Positions 1 through 7,299 of a stretch of DNA of 64,000 bases are shown piece by piece (position 1 is the first letter of the stretch; every line of letters begins with the position of its first letter). The translations under genes and the position numbers were made by a program. Under the pieces are notes generated by a model that saw only the letters and a program-made list of their open reading frames with translations, was not told where the DNA came from and did not search any database. Source of the DNA: Phycisphaerae bacterium (GTDB taxonomy: Bacteria; Planctomycetota; Phycisphaerae; JAJVII01); NCBI GenBank assembly GCA_022072085.1, contig JAJVII010000025.1:1-64000 (forward strand), read 5' to 3'.

Positions 1-422
1 TCATGGACCAGGTCGACGGCGACGGCAAGCCGATCGGGGCGATCCCGGCGATCCTGCTGCTGCCGACGGCGCTGAGCGCCATGGGCACGCAGCTCTACAA
101 GTCGCTGGAGATCCGCGACACGACCGCCAGCACCAAGTACCCGATCGCCAACCCGCACCAGGGCAAGTTCCGGGCCGAGGTCTCCCGCTACCTGTCCAAC
201 AGCAACTACACCGGCCAGAGCGAGAAGGCCTGGTACCTGCTGGCCGACCCGGCGGACCTGCCGGTGATCGAGGTCGTGTTCCTCAACGGCAACGAGTCGC
301 CGACCATCGAGACGGCCGAGGCGGACTTCAACGTGCTCGGCGTGCGGATGCGCGGGTTCCACGACTTCGGCGTTAGCCTCCAGGATCCCAAGGGCGGCGT
401 GAAGGTGAAGGGCGAGGCGTGA
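1..422 (+). CDS. Phage major capsid protein, C-terminal part (5' end outside window)
   Basis: The reading frame is open at the left edge, so this is the tail of a longer gene; the ATG at position 3 is probably internal. The visible 139 residues contain WYLLADPADLPVIEVVFLNG followed by a stretch ending in a glycine-rich FHDFGVSLQDPKGG, which resembles the C-terminal beta-rich region of Mu gpT-like and related HK97-fold major head proteins. It is followed 105 bases later by a DUF2190 cement protein, the usual neighbour of capsid genes. The exact capsid family is uncertain because the N-terminal arm and E-loop are outside the window. Confidence 0.6.
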   Translation, partial: MDQVDGDGKPIGAIPAILLLPTALSAMGTQLYKSLEIRDTTASTKYPIANPHQGKFRAEVSRYLSNSNYTGQSEKAWYLLADPADLPVIEVVFLNGNESPTIETAEADFNVLGVRMRGFHDFGVSLQDPKGGVKVKGEA

Positions 423-527
423 TCTGACGCCTTGGTGATGAGCGTGCCCGGTGCGGCGGAAGGCATGGAGGCCGAACGCCGCACCGGGTCCGACCAACGG
501 ACAATCTTCTGTAGATAGGAGCGACCC

Positions 528-1232
528 ATGTCTCAGGCAACGTTCGTTCAGGAAGGCAAGCGTATCGACTACACCCCCCTCGCCGCGGTGGCAACCGGCC
601 AGGTGGTGGTCCAGAACTCGCTGATCGGCATCCCGCACGCCCCGATCGCGGCAGGGGCCCTCGGCTCGCTGGCGACCGAGGGCGTCTTCGACGTGGTCAA
701 GGCCACCGGCGCCGTCAACGCCGGGGCTGCCGTCTACTGGGATGCCGACGGCGATCCGGTCGGCGGGACGGCCGGCACGGGCGCGGCCACGACCACGGCC
801 GAGGGCAACACCTTTATGGGCAAGGCAGCGCTGGCCGCCGGGGCCAACGACGAGACCGTCCGGGTCCGGCTGGAGGGGGTCGCCACCGCCAGCAACACCA
901 TCCACCAGGACCTGACCAACGTGATCGACGACCCCGGCGACGGGGAGGCGATCCCCGTCGCCGACTCGGGCACCTGCCAGATCGTGACCGGGGATGCCGA
1001 GACGCGGACGCTCGCGGCCCCGACCGACGTGGGCCAGATGCTGTGTCTGACCATGAAGACCGACGGGGGCAACTGCGTGGTGACTGCTGCCGCCGCAGTC
1101 AATGCGGCCGGCAACAACACGCTGACCTTCGCCGACGTGACCGGCACGATCCTGCTGATCGGCGCGATCAGCGGGGCGGACAAGGTCTGGCGGGTGATGG
1201 GCAACGACGGCGTGGCCCTGAGCACGGTGTAA
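528..1232 (+). CDS. DUF2190 family capsid cement (decoration) protein
   Basis: A 234-residue protein with an upstream AGGAG about 7 bases before the ATG. The first 120 residues follow the DUF2190 pattern: Q.G..IDYTP, then a central VVVQNSLIGIPHAPI strand, an EGVFDVVKA segment, GAAVYWDADGD and an EGN.FMGKA motif ending in VRVRLEG. DUF2190 proteins stabilise the outside of phage capsids. The last ~100 residues (DSGTCQIVTGDAETRTL onward) look like an extra beta-sandwich appendage, longer than the usual ~110-residue cement protein, which may be a surface-exposed or trimerising domain. Position directly after the capsid gene supports the role. Confidence 0.75.
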   Translation: MSQATFVQEGKRIDYTPLAAVATGQVVVQNSLIGIPHAPIAAGALGSLATEGVFDVVKATGAVNAGAAVYWDADGDPVGGTAGTGAATTTAEGNTFMGKAALAAGANDETVRVRLEGVATASNTIHQDLTNVIDDPGDGEAIPVADSGTCQIVTGDAETRTLAAPTDVGQMLCLTMKTDGGNCVVTAAAAVNAAGNNTLTFADVTGTILLIGAISGADKVWRVMGNDGVALSTV

Positions 1233-1236
1233 CCAC

Positions 1237-1620
1237 ATGGCCGACCTGCTGGAGAACGCGTCCGCCTGGCTGGACGGCATGCGAACCAGGCATGCCAGCC
1301 GCCAGGTGACCTACCAGCGGGCCGGCCAGTCGGTCCAGGTCGCCGCCGGTATCGGCCGGACGGTCTTCCAGATCGACAACGGCTCGGGAGTCCTGGAGAC
1401 GTTCGAGAGCCGGGACTTCCTGATCCTCACCGGCGACCTGGTGCTCGGCGGAGTGGCGACATTGCCCAAGGCAGGCGACCGGATCACGGAGGGCCAGGAC
1501 AGTACTTCCTATGTATACGAAGTGCTGGCCCCGGGGACCGAGCCCGCCTGGCGTTACTCCGACCCGTATCGCAGAACGTTGCGGATTCACACGAAGCAGA
1601 TCGGCACGGAGACCACCTGA
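1237..1620 (+). CDS. Phage head-tail region protein of unknown function
   Basis: A 127-residue protein starting 5 bases after the cement gene. It has an N-terminal helical stretch (MADLLENASAWLDGMRTRH) and a mixed beta region with a late RYSDPYRRTLRIHTK strand. In phages of this layout, the gene after the capsid and cement genes is often a head-completion or head-tail adaptor protein, but no diagnostic motif was seen. Its stop codon overlaps the ATG of the next gene by one base (TGATG), suggesting translational coupling. Confidence 0.45.
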   Translation: MADLLENASAWLDGMRTRHASRQVTYQRAGQSVQVAAGIGRTVFQIDNGSGVLETFESRDFLILTGDLVLGGVATLPKAGDRITEGQDSTSYVYEVLAPGTEPAWRYSDPYRRTLRIHTKQIGTETT

Positions 1621-1856
1621 TGTGCAACGGGACGGGCCAGTACGAGCGGGTGTGCAAGGGCGAGTTCGCCTCGGTCCACAGCAAGTTGGACAAGCTGGAT
1701 GAGGCCATCCGCGGCAACGGCAAGCCGGGCATCCAGCTCCGGCTGGACCGGCTGGAGAAGGCCGAGGCGGTGAGGTCCCGGCTGATGTGGATCATCACCG
1801 GCTCGGTGGTAACCCTGGCGGTCGCCGCCCTGTGGCGGCTGGTGTTTGGAGGCTGA
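1620..1856 (+). CDS. Small membrane protein with coiled coil (holin- or XhlA-like)
   Basis: A 78-residue protein. Residues 1-50 are charged and helical with heptad spacing (SVHSKLDKLDEAIRG, LRLDRLEKAEAV), and residues 55-75 form one transmembrane segment (LMWIITGSVVTLAVAALWRL). This layout resembles haemolysin XhlA-like and other small phage lysis accessory proteins, or a cell-envelope anchored phage protein. There are two cysteines near the N terminus. It starts within the stop codon of the previous gene and ends 3 bases before the next. A lysis role is inference; no endolysin is seen nearby. Confidence 0.5.
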   Translation: MCNGTGQYERVCKGEFASVHSKLDKLDEAIRGNGKPGIQLRLDRLEKAEAVRSRLMWIITGSVVTLAVAALWRLVFGG

Positions 1857-1859
1857 ACC

Positions 1860-2315
1860 GTGGCTGATTCAGTGCTGGTCCAGATCGCAGACGCGGTGGT
1901 CGCGGAACTGAACGCCCCCAGCTCGCCGCTCGTGCCGGCCGAAGGTGATCCGTTGGCCACGGCGGCGCGGGCCTATGCCCCCGTCTTTGACCTGGGCGAG
2001 ATGGCCGACCTGCACGTGACGGTGGTGCCCAAGGCGGCGTCGGCCGAGCGGGCGGATCGGGCCACGCGGCAGTTCGACTACTCGGTCGATGTGGCCGTGC
2101 AGAAGAAACTCGGCGACGGCGGCGACACGGAAGTCGACGGCCTGATGCTCCTGGTCGAGCGGATCGCCGACCACTTCAACGGCAAGCGGCCGGTGCAGTA
2201 CGCCGGGGCCGTCTGCCTGCGGGCCGACAACGAGCCGGTCTACTCCCCCGACCACCTGCGGGAACTGAGGCAATTCACCAGCGTGCTGACGCTGGTCTTT
2301 CGAGTCGTGAGGTAG
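1860..2315 (+). CDS. Phage tail terminator / head-tail connector-like protein
   Basis: A 151-residue protein with a GTG start, preceded by GGAGG in the end of the previous gene. The pattern of an N-terminal helix (VLVQIADAVVAEL), a central FDYSVDVAVQKK strand, a helix (VDGLMLLVERIADHFN) and a final TSVLTLVFRVVR strand matches the alpha/beta layout of small tail terminator or tail completion proteins (gpU/gp17-like), which are coded between capsid and tail tube genes as here. No residue-level signature was found, so the function rests on fold pattern and position. Confidence 0.5.
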   Translation: MADSVLVQIADAVVAELNAPSSPLVPAEGDPLATAARAYAPVFDLGEMADLHVTVVPKAASAERADRATRQFDYSVDVAVQKKLGDGGDTEVDGLMLLVERIADHFNGKRPVQYAGAVCLRADNEPVYSPDHLRELRQFTSVLTLVFRVVR

Positions 2316-2318
2316 CTC

Positions 2319-4247
2319 ATGGCCAAGCGATGGTTCCAATCCGTTGACCTGGAGATCGACGAGGCGGGCAAGCCGACCTTCGAGTCGGCGCTGGAGGCCC
2401 TGGCCGCGCTGATCGCCAACGGCCGGCTGAAGGTGGACGCCGCCGGCGTCACGCTCACCGCCGACCTGATCGACCTGGACGTGGACGCCATCACCGGCGC
2501 CCCGCCCGGCAACGCGACCCTGGCCGACCTGGCGGCCCGGCTGCTCAGCAGCGTCGGCGCCAGCGCCGCCGACCACCTCTACGGCATCGACATGGGGACC
2601 AGCTACGTGCTGGACGCCCTCACCGCCGACGGGCCGAGCATGGGTCTGGCCGACTACCTGGCCGCCATCTTCGGCAATACGGGCGAGGTCTGGCCCACCC
2701 CGTTCTTCACGTCGGCCGCCAGTGTCAGCATCGCCGACCTCCTGTTCGACGTGGCCAGCGGCGCGAGCGTAGCCGATCTGCTGGCCCGCGGGCCGGGCTC
2801 CGGCTACACGATCAGCCAACTCCTGGAAGATGTCGCGATCGCGCTGAATCCCCTGGGCGGGGCCTACCGCGACGGCTCGGGCTGGGGCGAAAACTCCAGC
2901 CTCCGCGTGGTCAGCGGCGACGGGGCGGGCGCCGAGAAGGTCGCCACCGAGTTCACGCTCTACCAGGTCGCCAACTCACTGATCGGCGGGCCCTCCAGCG
3001 ACGGTCTGGCGCAGATGATGATGGGCCCCTGGCAGCCCAGCGGCAGCTACGAGGGCGACATGGAGCCGGGTGCGATCCTGGCCGGCGGCCTGTTCGGCGG
3101 GCCGTTCGCCACCAGCGTCGCCCGCAAGCTGACCGCCTACAACCAGTACGTTATGGACCAGGACCTCGGCGACTTCCTGGCCGACGCCCTCTGCACCAGC
3201 GGGGCGGGCATCCGCTTGGCCGACCTGCTGGCCGACCCGAACTCGGGCGGCTCGGTGTTCGTGGACGGAATGGGTCGGCCGGTCTTCCGCGACTCGACTT
3301 TCGGCCAGTCTGCCGGGGACTGGCTGGCCGAGATCGGTATGGCCCTCCAGAACGGCAGCTCGGTCTACCTGGCCGACCTGCTGACCGCCCACGGCCCGAA
3401 CGTCGGGCTGGCCGACTACCTCGCCGACATGTTCGGGTTCGGGGGCCAGTACGGCAACAACCCGCTCTACATGGTCGGACCTGACATGAGCGTGGCCGAA
3501 CTGATCGGGGAGTTGCTCTTCAATGTGGCCGGCGGCAGCCCGCTCTACATGCCGGGGCCGATGCTCTCGCTGGGCGAGGGCTTGCAGTCGGCTTTCTTCA
3601 ACGATCCGTACCTCGGCAGTCCGCTGTTTTACAACTCCTCGGGCAGCCCGATGCTGGGCAGAGTGTCGATTGGCGAACTGATCGGCGACTTGGTATCCGG
3701 CGAGGCGAACCTGGTCCAGTCCCCGCTCTACACGGCCGGCGGGACGAGCCTGGCGGACCTGCTCTACCAGCCGTACCTTGGCCTGCCGGTCAGCGACATG
3801 CTTAGCAACGCCATGGGCGGGGTGGCCGACCACGTCTACAACGGCCTGCACAACTCCTGGAGCGGCATGTGGGTGCCGGACATGCTCCAGACCGCCATGG
3901 GGGACACGGTGGCCTCCCTGCTGGCCAACGGCACGGGTTGCGCCAACAACTGGTCCGTGCTGACGGCCCCGGGGGCGGCCTCCAGCTATGAACTGCCGAT
4001 CTGGGCCAGCGATCACGTCCTCGCCGTGACCGTCGCCAGCATCAACACCGACGTGACGGTTCGGTTCGAGGGCTCCCTGGACGGCACCAACTGGTTCCCC
4101 CTGGCGGCCGACCTGGTCATCACCGCCAACGGGACGCAGGCCATCGCCGCCAGTGGGACCGTGCCCGCCTATGTGCGAGGCAACTTCGTCAGTGAAACCG
4201 GCGGCACGGCCGCCACGGTGACTTTCAAGTATCGCGGCACGCGATAG
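2319..4247 (+). CDS. Large phage protein with degenerate LADLL-type repeats
   Basis: A 642-residue protein starting 3 bases after the previous stop. From about residue 60 to 540 it is built of short degenerate units of roughly 20-40 residues, each carrying an amphipathic (S/V)(L/I)(A/G)(D/E)(L/Y)L core, e.g. SIADLLFDV, SVADLLARG, GLADYLADM, SLADLLYQP. The units are separated by glycine, proline and tyrosine-rich stretches such as GSPLYMPGP and QSPLYTAGG. The last ~90 residues form a separate beta-sandwich-like domain (VTVRFEGSLDGTNWFPLAAD). No known family was recognised. Repeats plus a C-terminal beta domain suggest a fibrous or solenoid virion component, but its place between the tail terminator and the gp10-like gene is unusual for a fibre. 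Confidence 0.5.
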   Translation: MAKRWFQSVDLEIDEAGKPTFESALEALAALIANGRLKVDAAGVTLTADLIDLDVDAITGAPPGNATLADLAARLLSSVGASAADHLYGIDMGTSYVLDALTADGPSMGLADYLAAIFGNTGEVWPTPFFTSAASVSIADLLFDVASGASVADLLARGPGSGYTISQLLEDVAIALNPLGGAYRDGSGWGENSSLRVVSGDGAGAEKVATEFTLYQVANSLIGGPSSDGLAQMMMGPWQPSGSYEGDMEPGAILAGGLFGGPFATSVARKLTAYNQYVMDQDLGDFLADALCTSGAGIRLADLLADPNSGGSVFVDGMGRPVFRDSTFGQSAGDWLAEIGMALQNGSSVYLADLLTAHGPNVGLADYLADMFGFGGQYGNNPLYMVGPDMSVAELIGELLFNVAGGSPLYMPGPMLSLGEGLQSAFFNDPYLGSPLFYNSSGSPMLGRVSIGELIGDLVSGEANLVQSPLYTAGGTSLADLLYQPYLGLPVSDMLSNAMGGVADHVYNGLHNSWSGMWVPDMLQTAMGDTVASLLANGTGCANNWSVLTAPGAASSYELPIWASDHVLAVTVASINTDVTVRFEGSLDGTNWFPLAADLVITANGTQAIAASGTVPAYVRGNFVSETGGTAATVTFKYRGTR

Positions 4248-4259
4248 GAGGATCGACTC

Positions 4260-4532
4260 ATGGCAAGTCAGTTGAGTCAGGGACGGGTTGCGACCATCGA
4301 CGGGGCCAAGGCCATCGTCATCGGCGACCGGATCGTCAAGCGAGACGCGCTGACGCGGAGCATCGAGGCCCTGCGCAAGCGGGCCGAAGAGGACCTGCCG
4401 GCGGCCAAGGCCAAGCTGGACGGGGCCAGGCTGCTGGAGCAGGCCCAGGCCAACATCGACCGGCAGATCGAGCACGCCAACTCGGCCAAGGCCGACCTGG
4501 CCAAGCTGCTGACCGACTTCGACAAGGCGTAA
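4260..4532 (+). CDS. Small charged helical phage protein, function unknown
   Basis: A 90-residue protein with a GGAGGATCGACTC leader before the ATG. It starts with a short strand-like ATIDGAKAIVIGDRIVKRDA and continues as a long charged helix with alanine and lysine or glutamate heptads (RSIEALRKRAEEDLPAAKAKL, ANIDRQIEHANSAKADLAKL). It looks like a coiled coil that could accompany the large repeat protein coded just upstream. I do not recognise the family. Confidence 0.5.
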   Translation: MASQLSQGRVATIDGAKAIVIGDRIVKRDALTRSIEALRKRAEEDLPAAKAKLDGARLLEQAQANIDRQIEHANSAKADLAKLLTDFDKA

Positions 4533-4550
4533 CCGCCTGAGGGATGCCTG

Positions 4551-5243
4551 ATGGCCGGCCTTTTCACAAACTGGGGCTCCTCGGGCGGCGCGACCGCCGG
4601 CGAGGTCTCGTTCCGGATCAAGGCCCTGTTCTTTGACCGGGACGTGGTCAAGCGGGCGGTGGACAAGGCGACGCTGGTGAACCTGCGGAAGGCCGGCGGC
4701 CTGATCCGCCGGATCGCCCAGACCTCGATGCGGTATGCGACTGAGCCGAAGCGCGGCTCAACCCGCGTCCGGCCGGTCAGCAGCCCGGGCGAACCGCCCC
4801 GGACGGTCCGACCGCACCCGTGGATCAGGAAGAACCTGTTCTTCGCCTTCAACCCCGGCAACCGCGGGATCGTGGTCGGGCCGGTGGGCTTCGCCGGCGG
4901 CAGCGGGGCGCCGCACATCCTCGAGTTCGGCGGGCGGGCGAAGTGGCGGAACAAGCGGCGGCGGGTCCGGCGGATCGGATCGGGCGGCGAGGTCCGCATC
5001 GGCGGGCCGACCAGCATCACGACCAAGCCGACGACCGATCAGCACGGGGCAACGGTCCAGGTGACCTATGCCCGGCTGACGACGGGCGCGATGGTCGAGC
5101 GGGCCAACCGGCTGAACGAGCAGCTCTACGGCCCGGCGGCGAAAGTCGTGTTTATCGAGGCCAGACCGTACATGGGCCCCGCGTTGGCCAGGGCGGCGCC
5201 GGAAGTCCCGAAGATGTGGGCCCGATCAGTGCGGGCGGGCTGA
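4551..5243 (+). CDS. HK97 gp10-like / minor tail or virion morphogenesis protein
   Basis: A 230-residue basic protein. Residues 20-75 form helices with FFDRDVVKRAVDKAT and LIRRIAQTSMRYAT; a central PGEPP turn and a strand GIVVGPVGFAG follow; near the C terminus VFIEARPYMGPALARAAPEV matches the (R)PFM.PAL helix typical of HK97 gp10 and Mu gpG-like proteins. These act in head-tail joining or tail completion. The central basic stretch (WRNKRRRVRRIG) is unusual. It sits just before the tail tube gene, where this family is usually coded. Confidence 0.65.
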   Translation: MAGLFTNWGSSGGATAGEVSFRIKALFFDRDVVKRAVDKATLVNLRKAGGLIRRIAQTSMRYATEPKRGSTRVRPVSSPGEPPRTVRPHPWIRKNLFFAFNPGNRGIVVGPVGFAGGSGAPHILEFGGRAKWRNKRRRVRRIGSGGEVRIGGPTSITTKPTTDQHGATVQVTYARLTTGAMVERANRLNEQLYGPAAKVVFIEARPYMGPALARAAPEVPKMWARSVRAG

Positions 5244-5245
5244 AT

Positions 5246-5261
5246 TTAGCCCGCGGGCTAA
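5246..5261. repeat. Perfect 16-bp palindrome between tail genes
   Basis: TTAGCCCGCGGGCTAA reads the same on both strands. It starts 2 bases after the gp10-like stop codon and lies 30 bases before the tail tube ATG. There is no following T tract, so it is not a classic terminator. It looks like an extragenic palindromic repeat unit of the host rather than a phage feature. Confidence 0.6.
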
Positions 5262-5291
5262 GTCGTTGTTGATCCTCACGAGGAGATCGTC

Positions 5292-5741
5292 ATGGGCAGC
5301 AAGATGGGGTTCGAGGCCAAGTGCTACTTCTGCGCCGCCGGCATCGGCGGCACACCGACGTGGACCGAGCTGACCAACGTCAAGGACGTGTCGCTCAGCG
5401 TCGAGGCATCCGAGGCGGACGTGACCACGCGGGCCAGCGGCGGGCACAAGGTGGTCGTCGGCGGGCTGAAGGAGGCGACCATCGAGTTCGAGATGGTCTG
5501 GGACAGCGAGGACGCCGGGTTCGCGGCCATCCAGGCCGCGTTCAACGGCCGCACGGCCATCGGCCTGGCGGTGATGGACGGCGACATCGCGACGGCCGGC
5601 AGCCAGGGCCTGTGGGCCGACTGCGCGATTCTGAAGTTCGACCGCCAGGAGAAGCTGGGCGAGGCGATCACCGCTTCGGTCACCGCCAAGCCGACCTACT
5701 CGGCTGACGCGCCCGAGTGGAAGACCATCCCCGCCGCGTAA
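5292..5741 (+). CDS. Phage tail tube protein
   Basis: A 149-residue protein with AGGAG 8 bases before the ATG. The order of motifs is that of lambda gpV-like and similar tail tube proteins: an early WTELTNVKDVSLSVE strand, an ADVTTRASGG loop, a hairpin VVGGLKEATIEFEMVWD, AIQAAFNGRTAIGLAVMDGD, and a final EKLGEAITASVTAKPTYS. These subunits form the hexameric rings of the long tail. It sits directly before the tail assembly chaperone pair and, after lipoprotein genes, the tape measure gene, which fits a siphophage tail module. Confidence 0.75.
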   Translation: MGSKMGFEAKCYFCAAGIGGTPTWTELTNVKDVSLSVEASEADVTTRASGGHKVVVGGLKEATIEFEMVWDSEDAGFAAIQAAFNGRTAIGLAVMDGDIATAGSQGLWADCAILKFDRQEKLGEAITASVTAKPTYSADAPEWKTIPAA

Positions 5742-5753
5742 TGGAGGGCAGCC

Positions 5754-6248
5754 ATGAAGAGCTTCACTGACACCGCCGGTCGGTCGTGGGACATCGTCGT
5801 CAACGTGGACACGATCAAACGGGTCCGCGACCTGCTCGGCGTCAATCTGCTGGGCATCGTCGAGCCAGGCAACGACCTGGTGGACCGGCTGGCCGAGGAC
5901 GTGATCCTGGTCTGCGACATCCTGTTCGCCGTGGTCAAGCCGCAGGCCGGCGAGCGGAACGTGTCCGACGCCGACTTCGGCAAGGCCCTCTCCGGCGATG
6001 TGATCGACACCGCGACGACGGCGCTGCTGGAGGAGCTGATCGATTTTTTCCCGAGCCGCCGCAGGGCGATCCTGCGGCAGGCCTGGGAGAAGGTGGTCAA
6101 GGTGAAGACTCGGCTGGAGACCGAAGCCGAGGAGAAGGCCCGGACGCTGCTGGCCGACCCGAAGCTCGAGGAGCAGTTGATGGCGACGCTGTCTGGAGGC
6201 TCATCTGGCAGCTCGCCGGCATCGTCGGCATCGCCCCCGGCCGGCTGA
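5754..6248 (+). CDS. Tail assembly chaperone, first frame (gpG-like)
   Basis: A 164-residue protein starting MKSFTDTAGRSWDIVVNVDT with helical segments VDTIKRVRDLLGVNLL, DVILVCDILFAVVKP and a charged helix to about residue 145. The last ~18 residues (GGSSGSSPASSASPPAG) are low-complexity and look like read-out of a non-coding frame. The gene overlaps a second coding frame offset by -1 (position 6194 on), the arrangement of lambda G and GT, where a programmed -1 frameshift makes an extended chaperone needed for tape measure packing into the tail tube. Location between tail tube and tape measure genes agrees. Confidence 0.7.
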   Translation: MKSFTDTAGRSWDIVVNVDTIKRVRDLLGVNLLGIVEPGNDLVDRLAEDVILVCDILFAVVKPQAGERNVSDADFGKALSGDVIDTATTALLEELIDFFPSRRRAILRQAWEKVVKVKTRLETEAEEKARTLLADPKLEEQLMATLSGGSSGSSPASSASPPAG

Positions 6249-6481
6249 CATTGCGGCAGTTGCTCTGGATGGCCGAGGCCCGGGGCCGGGACAACTGGCA
6301 CCACACCAGCACGCTGCTGGCCCTGATCGCAAACGTGAACCGTGACCCGAAGAAGACCCCGGCGTTCCAGCCGGCCGACTTCGACCCATACCGACCCCGG
6401 AAGGCGACTCGCGTGAGCCGCAAGGCGGGGTTCGCAATGCTCAAGTCCGTCTTCGTCGACGGGAAGGGAGTCCAGTCGTGA
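6194..6481 (+). CDS. Tail assembly chaperone, second frame (gpT-like extension)
   Basis: The frame that is -1 to the gpG-like gene becomes protein-like from about 6194 (codons for WRLIWQLAGIVGIAPGRLTL) and runs to 6481, well past the gpG stop at 6248. The sequence LRQLLWMAEARGRDNWHHTS, followed by a helix with LIANVNRDPKKTPAFQP, is typical of the short 'T' gene of siphophages. No ATG precedes the conserved segment in this frame; the first candidates are TTG 6251 and ATG 6269, both inside it. A -1 frameshift from the upstream gene is therefore the likely way it is made. No canonical X XXY YYZ heptamer was found near 6180-6205. Confidence 0.6.
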   Translation, partial: WRLIWQLAGIVGIAPGRLTLRQLLWMAEARGRDNWHHTSTLLALIANVNRDPKKTPAFQPADFDPYRPRKATRVSRKAGFAMLKSVFVDGKGVQS

Positions 6482-6762
6482 ACCGAACGCTCCTCTGCAG
6501 TCTGATCGTGGTCGTCCTGGCCCTGCTGATCGTGCCGGCCCTGTGCGGATGCAACACGGTCTACGTCCGCGGCGATGCGGCGACGGCGCTGGAAACCAGC
6601 GCCATCCACGCCCAGGTCGCGGCCGACCGGGCGCAGTATTCCAGCCCGCCCCCGCCGGCGTGGGTGAGCGAATACCTGGCCGAGAATGCCAAGCAGTGGC
6701 GGGCGTTCGTGACCAGCGCCCGGCGTTATCAGTGGCAGGCCCCGACGACCCAGCCGGAATGA
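6478..6762 (+). CDS. Small phage-encoded lipoprotein (possible outer spanin)
   Basis: A 94-residue protein with a GTG start overlapping the previous stop (GTGA). Residues 3-23 form a signal peptide ending in a lipobox-like ALCGC, with the lipid cysteine at about residue 24. The remainder is short, with a proline run (SSPPPPAWV) and an aromatic end (RRYQWQAPTT). A short proline-containing lipoprotein is reminiscent of Rz1-type outer spanins, but those normally overlap an inner spanin gene, which is not obvious here. It might instead be a superinfection-exclusion or structural-cluster accessory lipoprotein. Confidence 0.5.
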   Translation: MNRTLLCSLIVVVLALLIVPALCGCNTVYVRGDAATALETSAIHAQVAADRAQYSSPPPPAWVSEYLAENAKQWRAFVTSARRYQWQAPTTQPE

Positions 6763-6808
6763 GGGCGAGTGAGACCACGGGCTGAATTTACCCAGGAGGC
6801 TGAATCCC

Positions 6809-7153
6809 ATGGCTGACACGGATCGAATGTCGGAAATCCTCGAGCGTGTGCCCGCAGACCAGCGGGCGCAGGCGGCGGCGCTGCTGGCCGAGTACGGCCC
6901 GGCGCTGCTGGACCTGGCGGTGGCCGATGCCTGGGCCTACCTGCGGCGTATCCAGGCGGGCGACCTGGAGGCGGTGCACGAACTGCTGATGGGGGGCAGC
7001 GACGACGCCTTCATCGCGGCGGTCAAGGCGAACACTGCCCGGTGGAGCGGCGTGGCCGACGCGGAACTGGCCCGGGCCAAGCTCGCCCAGGACATCGCCC
7101 TGAAGGCGGCCCCGGTGGTCGTCTCCATCCTGGCCGCGCTGGTCGGCCTGTAG
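6809..7153 (+). CDS. Phage protein with C-terminal membrane segment, function unknown
   Basis: A 114-residue alanine and leucine-rich helical protein, preceded by CAGGAGG. The final 20 residues (APVVVSILAALVGL) can form one membrane-spanning segment, the rest is soluble helix (ERVPADQRAQAAALLAEYGP). It may be a holin-like or membrane-anchored phage protein; no family was recognised. Confidence 0.45.
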   Translation: MADTDRMSEILERVPADQRAQAAALLAEYGPALLDLAVADAWAYLRRIQAGDLEAVHELLMGGSDDAFIAAVKANTARWSGVADAELARAKLAQDIALKAAPVVVSILAALVGL

Positions 7154-7299
7154 GGCAGCGGCCACGTGGCCACGGGACGCGGCGTGGTGGCCCCTGTTGC
7201 GTTCGTGCTGGCCGGCTCGAGTGTGTGGGCGACCGGTGAGACGGGCCAACAGAGGCCAGAAGGGGCCGCGACGGGCGGCCCATGAACAGGGAGGTTCCG

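Noticed and set aside
2976-4475. Long minus-strand reading frame of about 500 codons opposite the LADLL-repeat gene
   Set aside because: Residue composition is typical of a GC-rich shadow (V, G, R, H, Q-rich) and it is antisense to a well-formed plus-strand gene with a ribosome-binding site.
6180-6205. Canonical slippery heptamer for -1 frameshifting
   Set aside because: None of the hexamers in the frame fits X XXY YYZ, so the frameshift is reported as inferred only.
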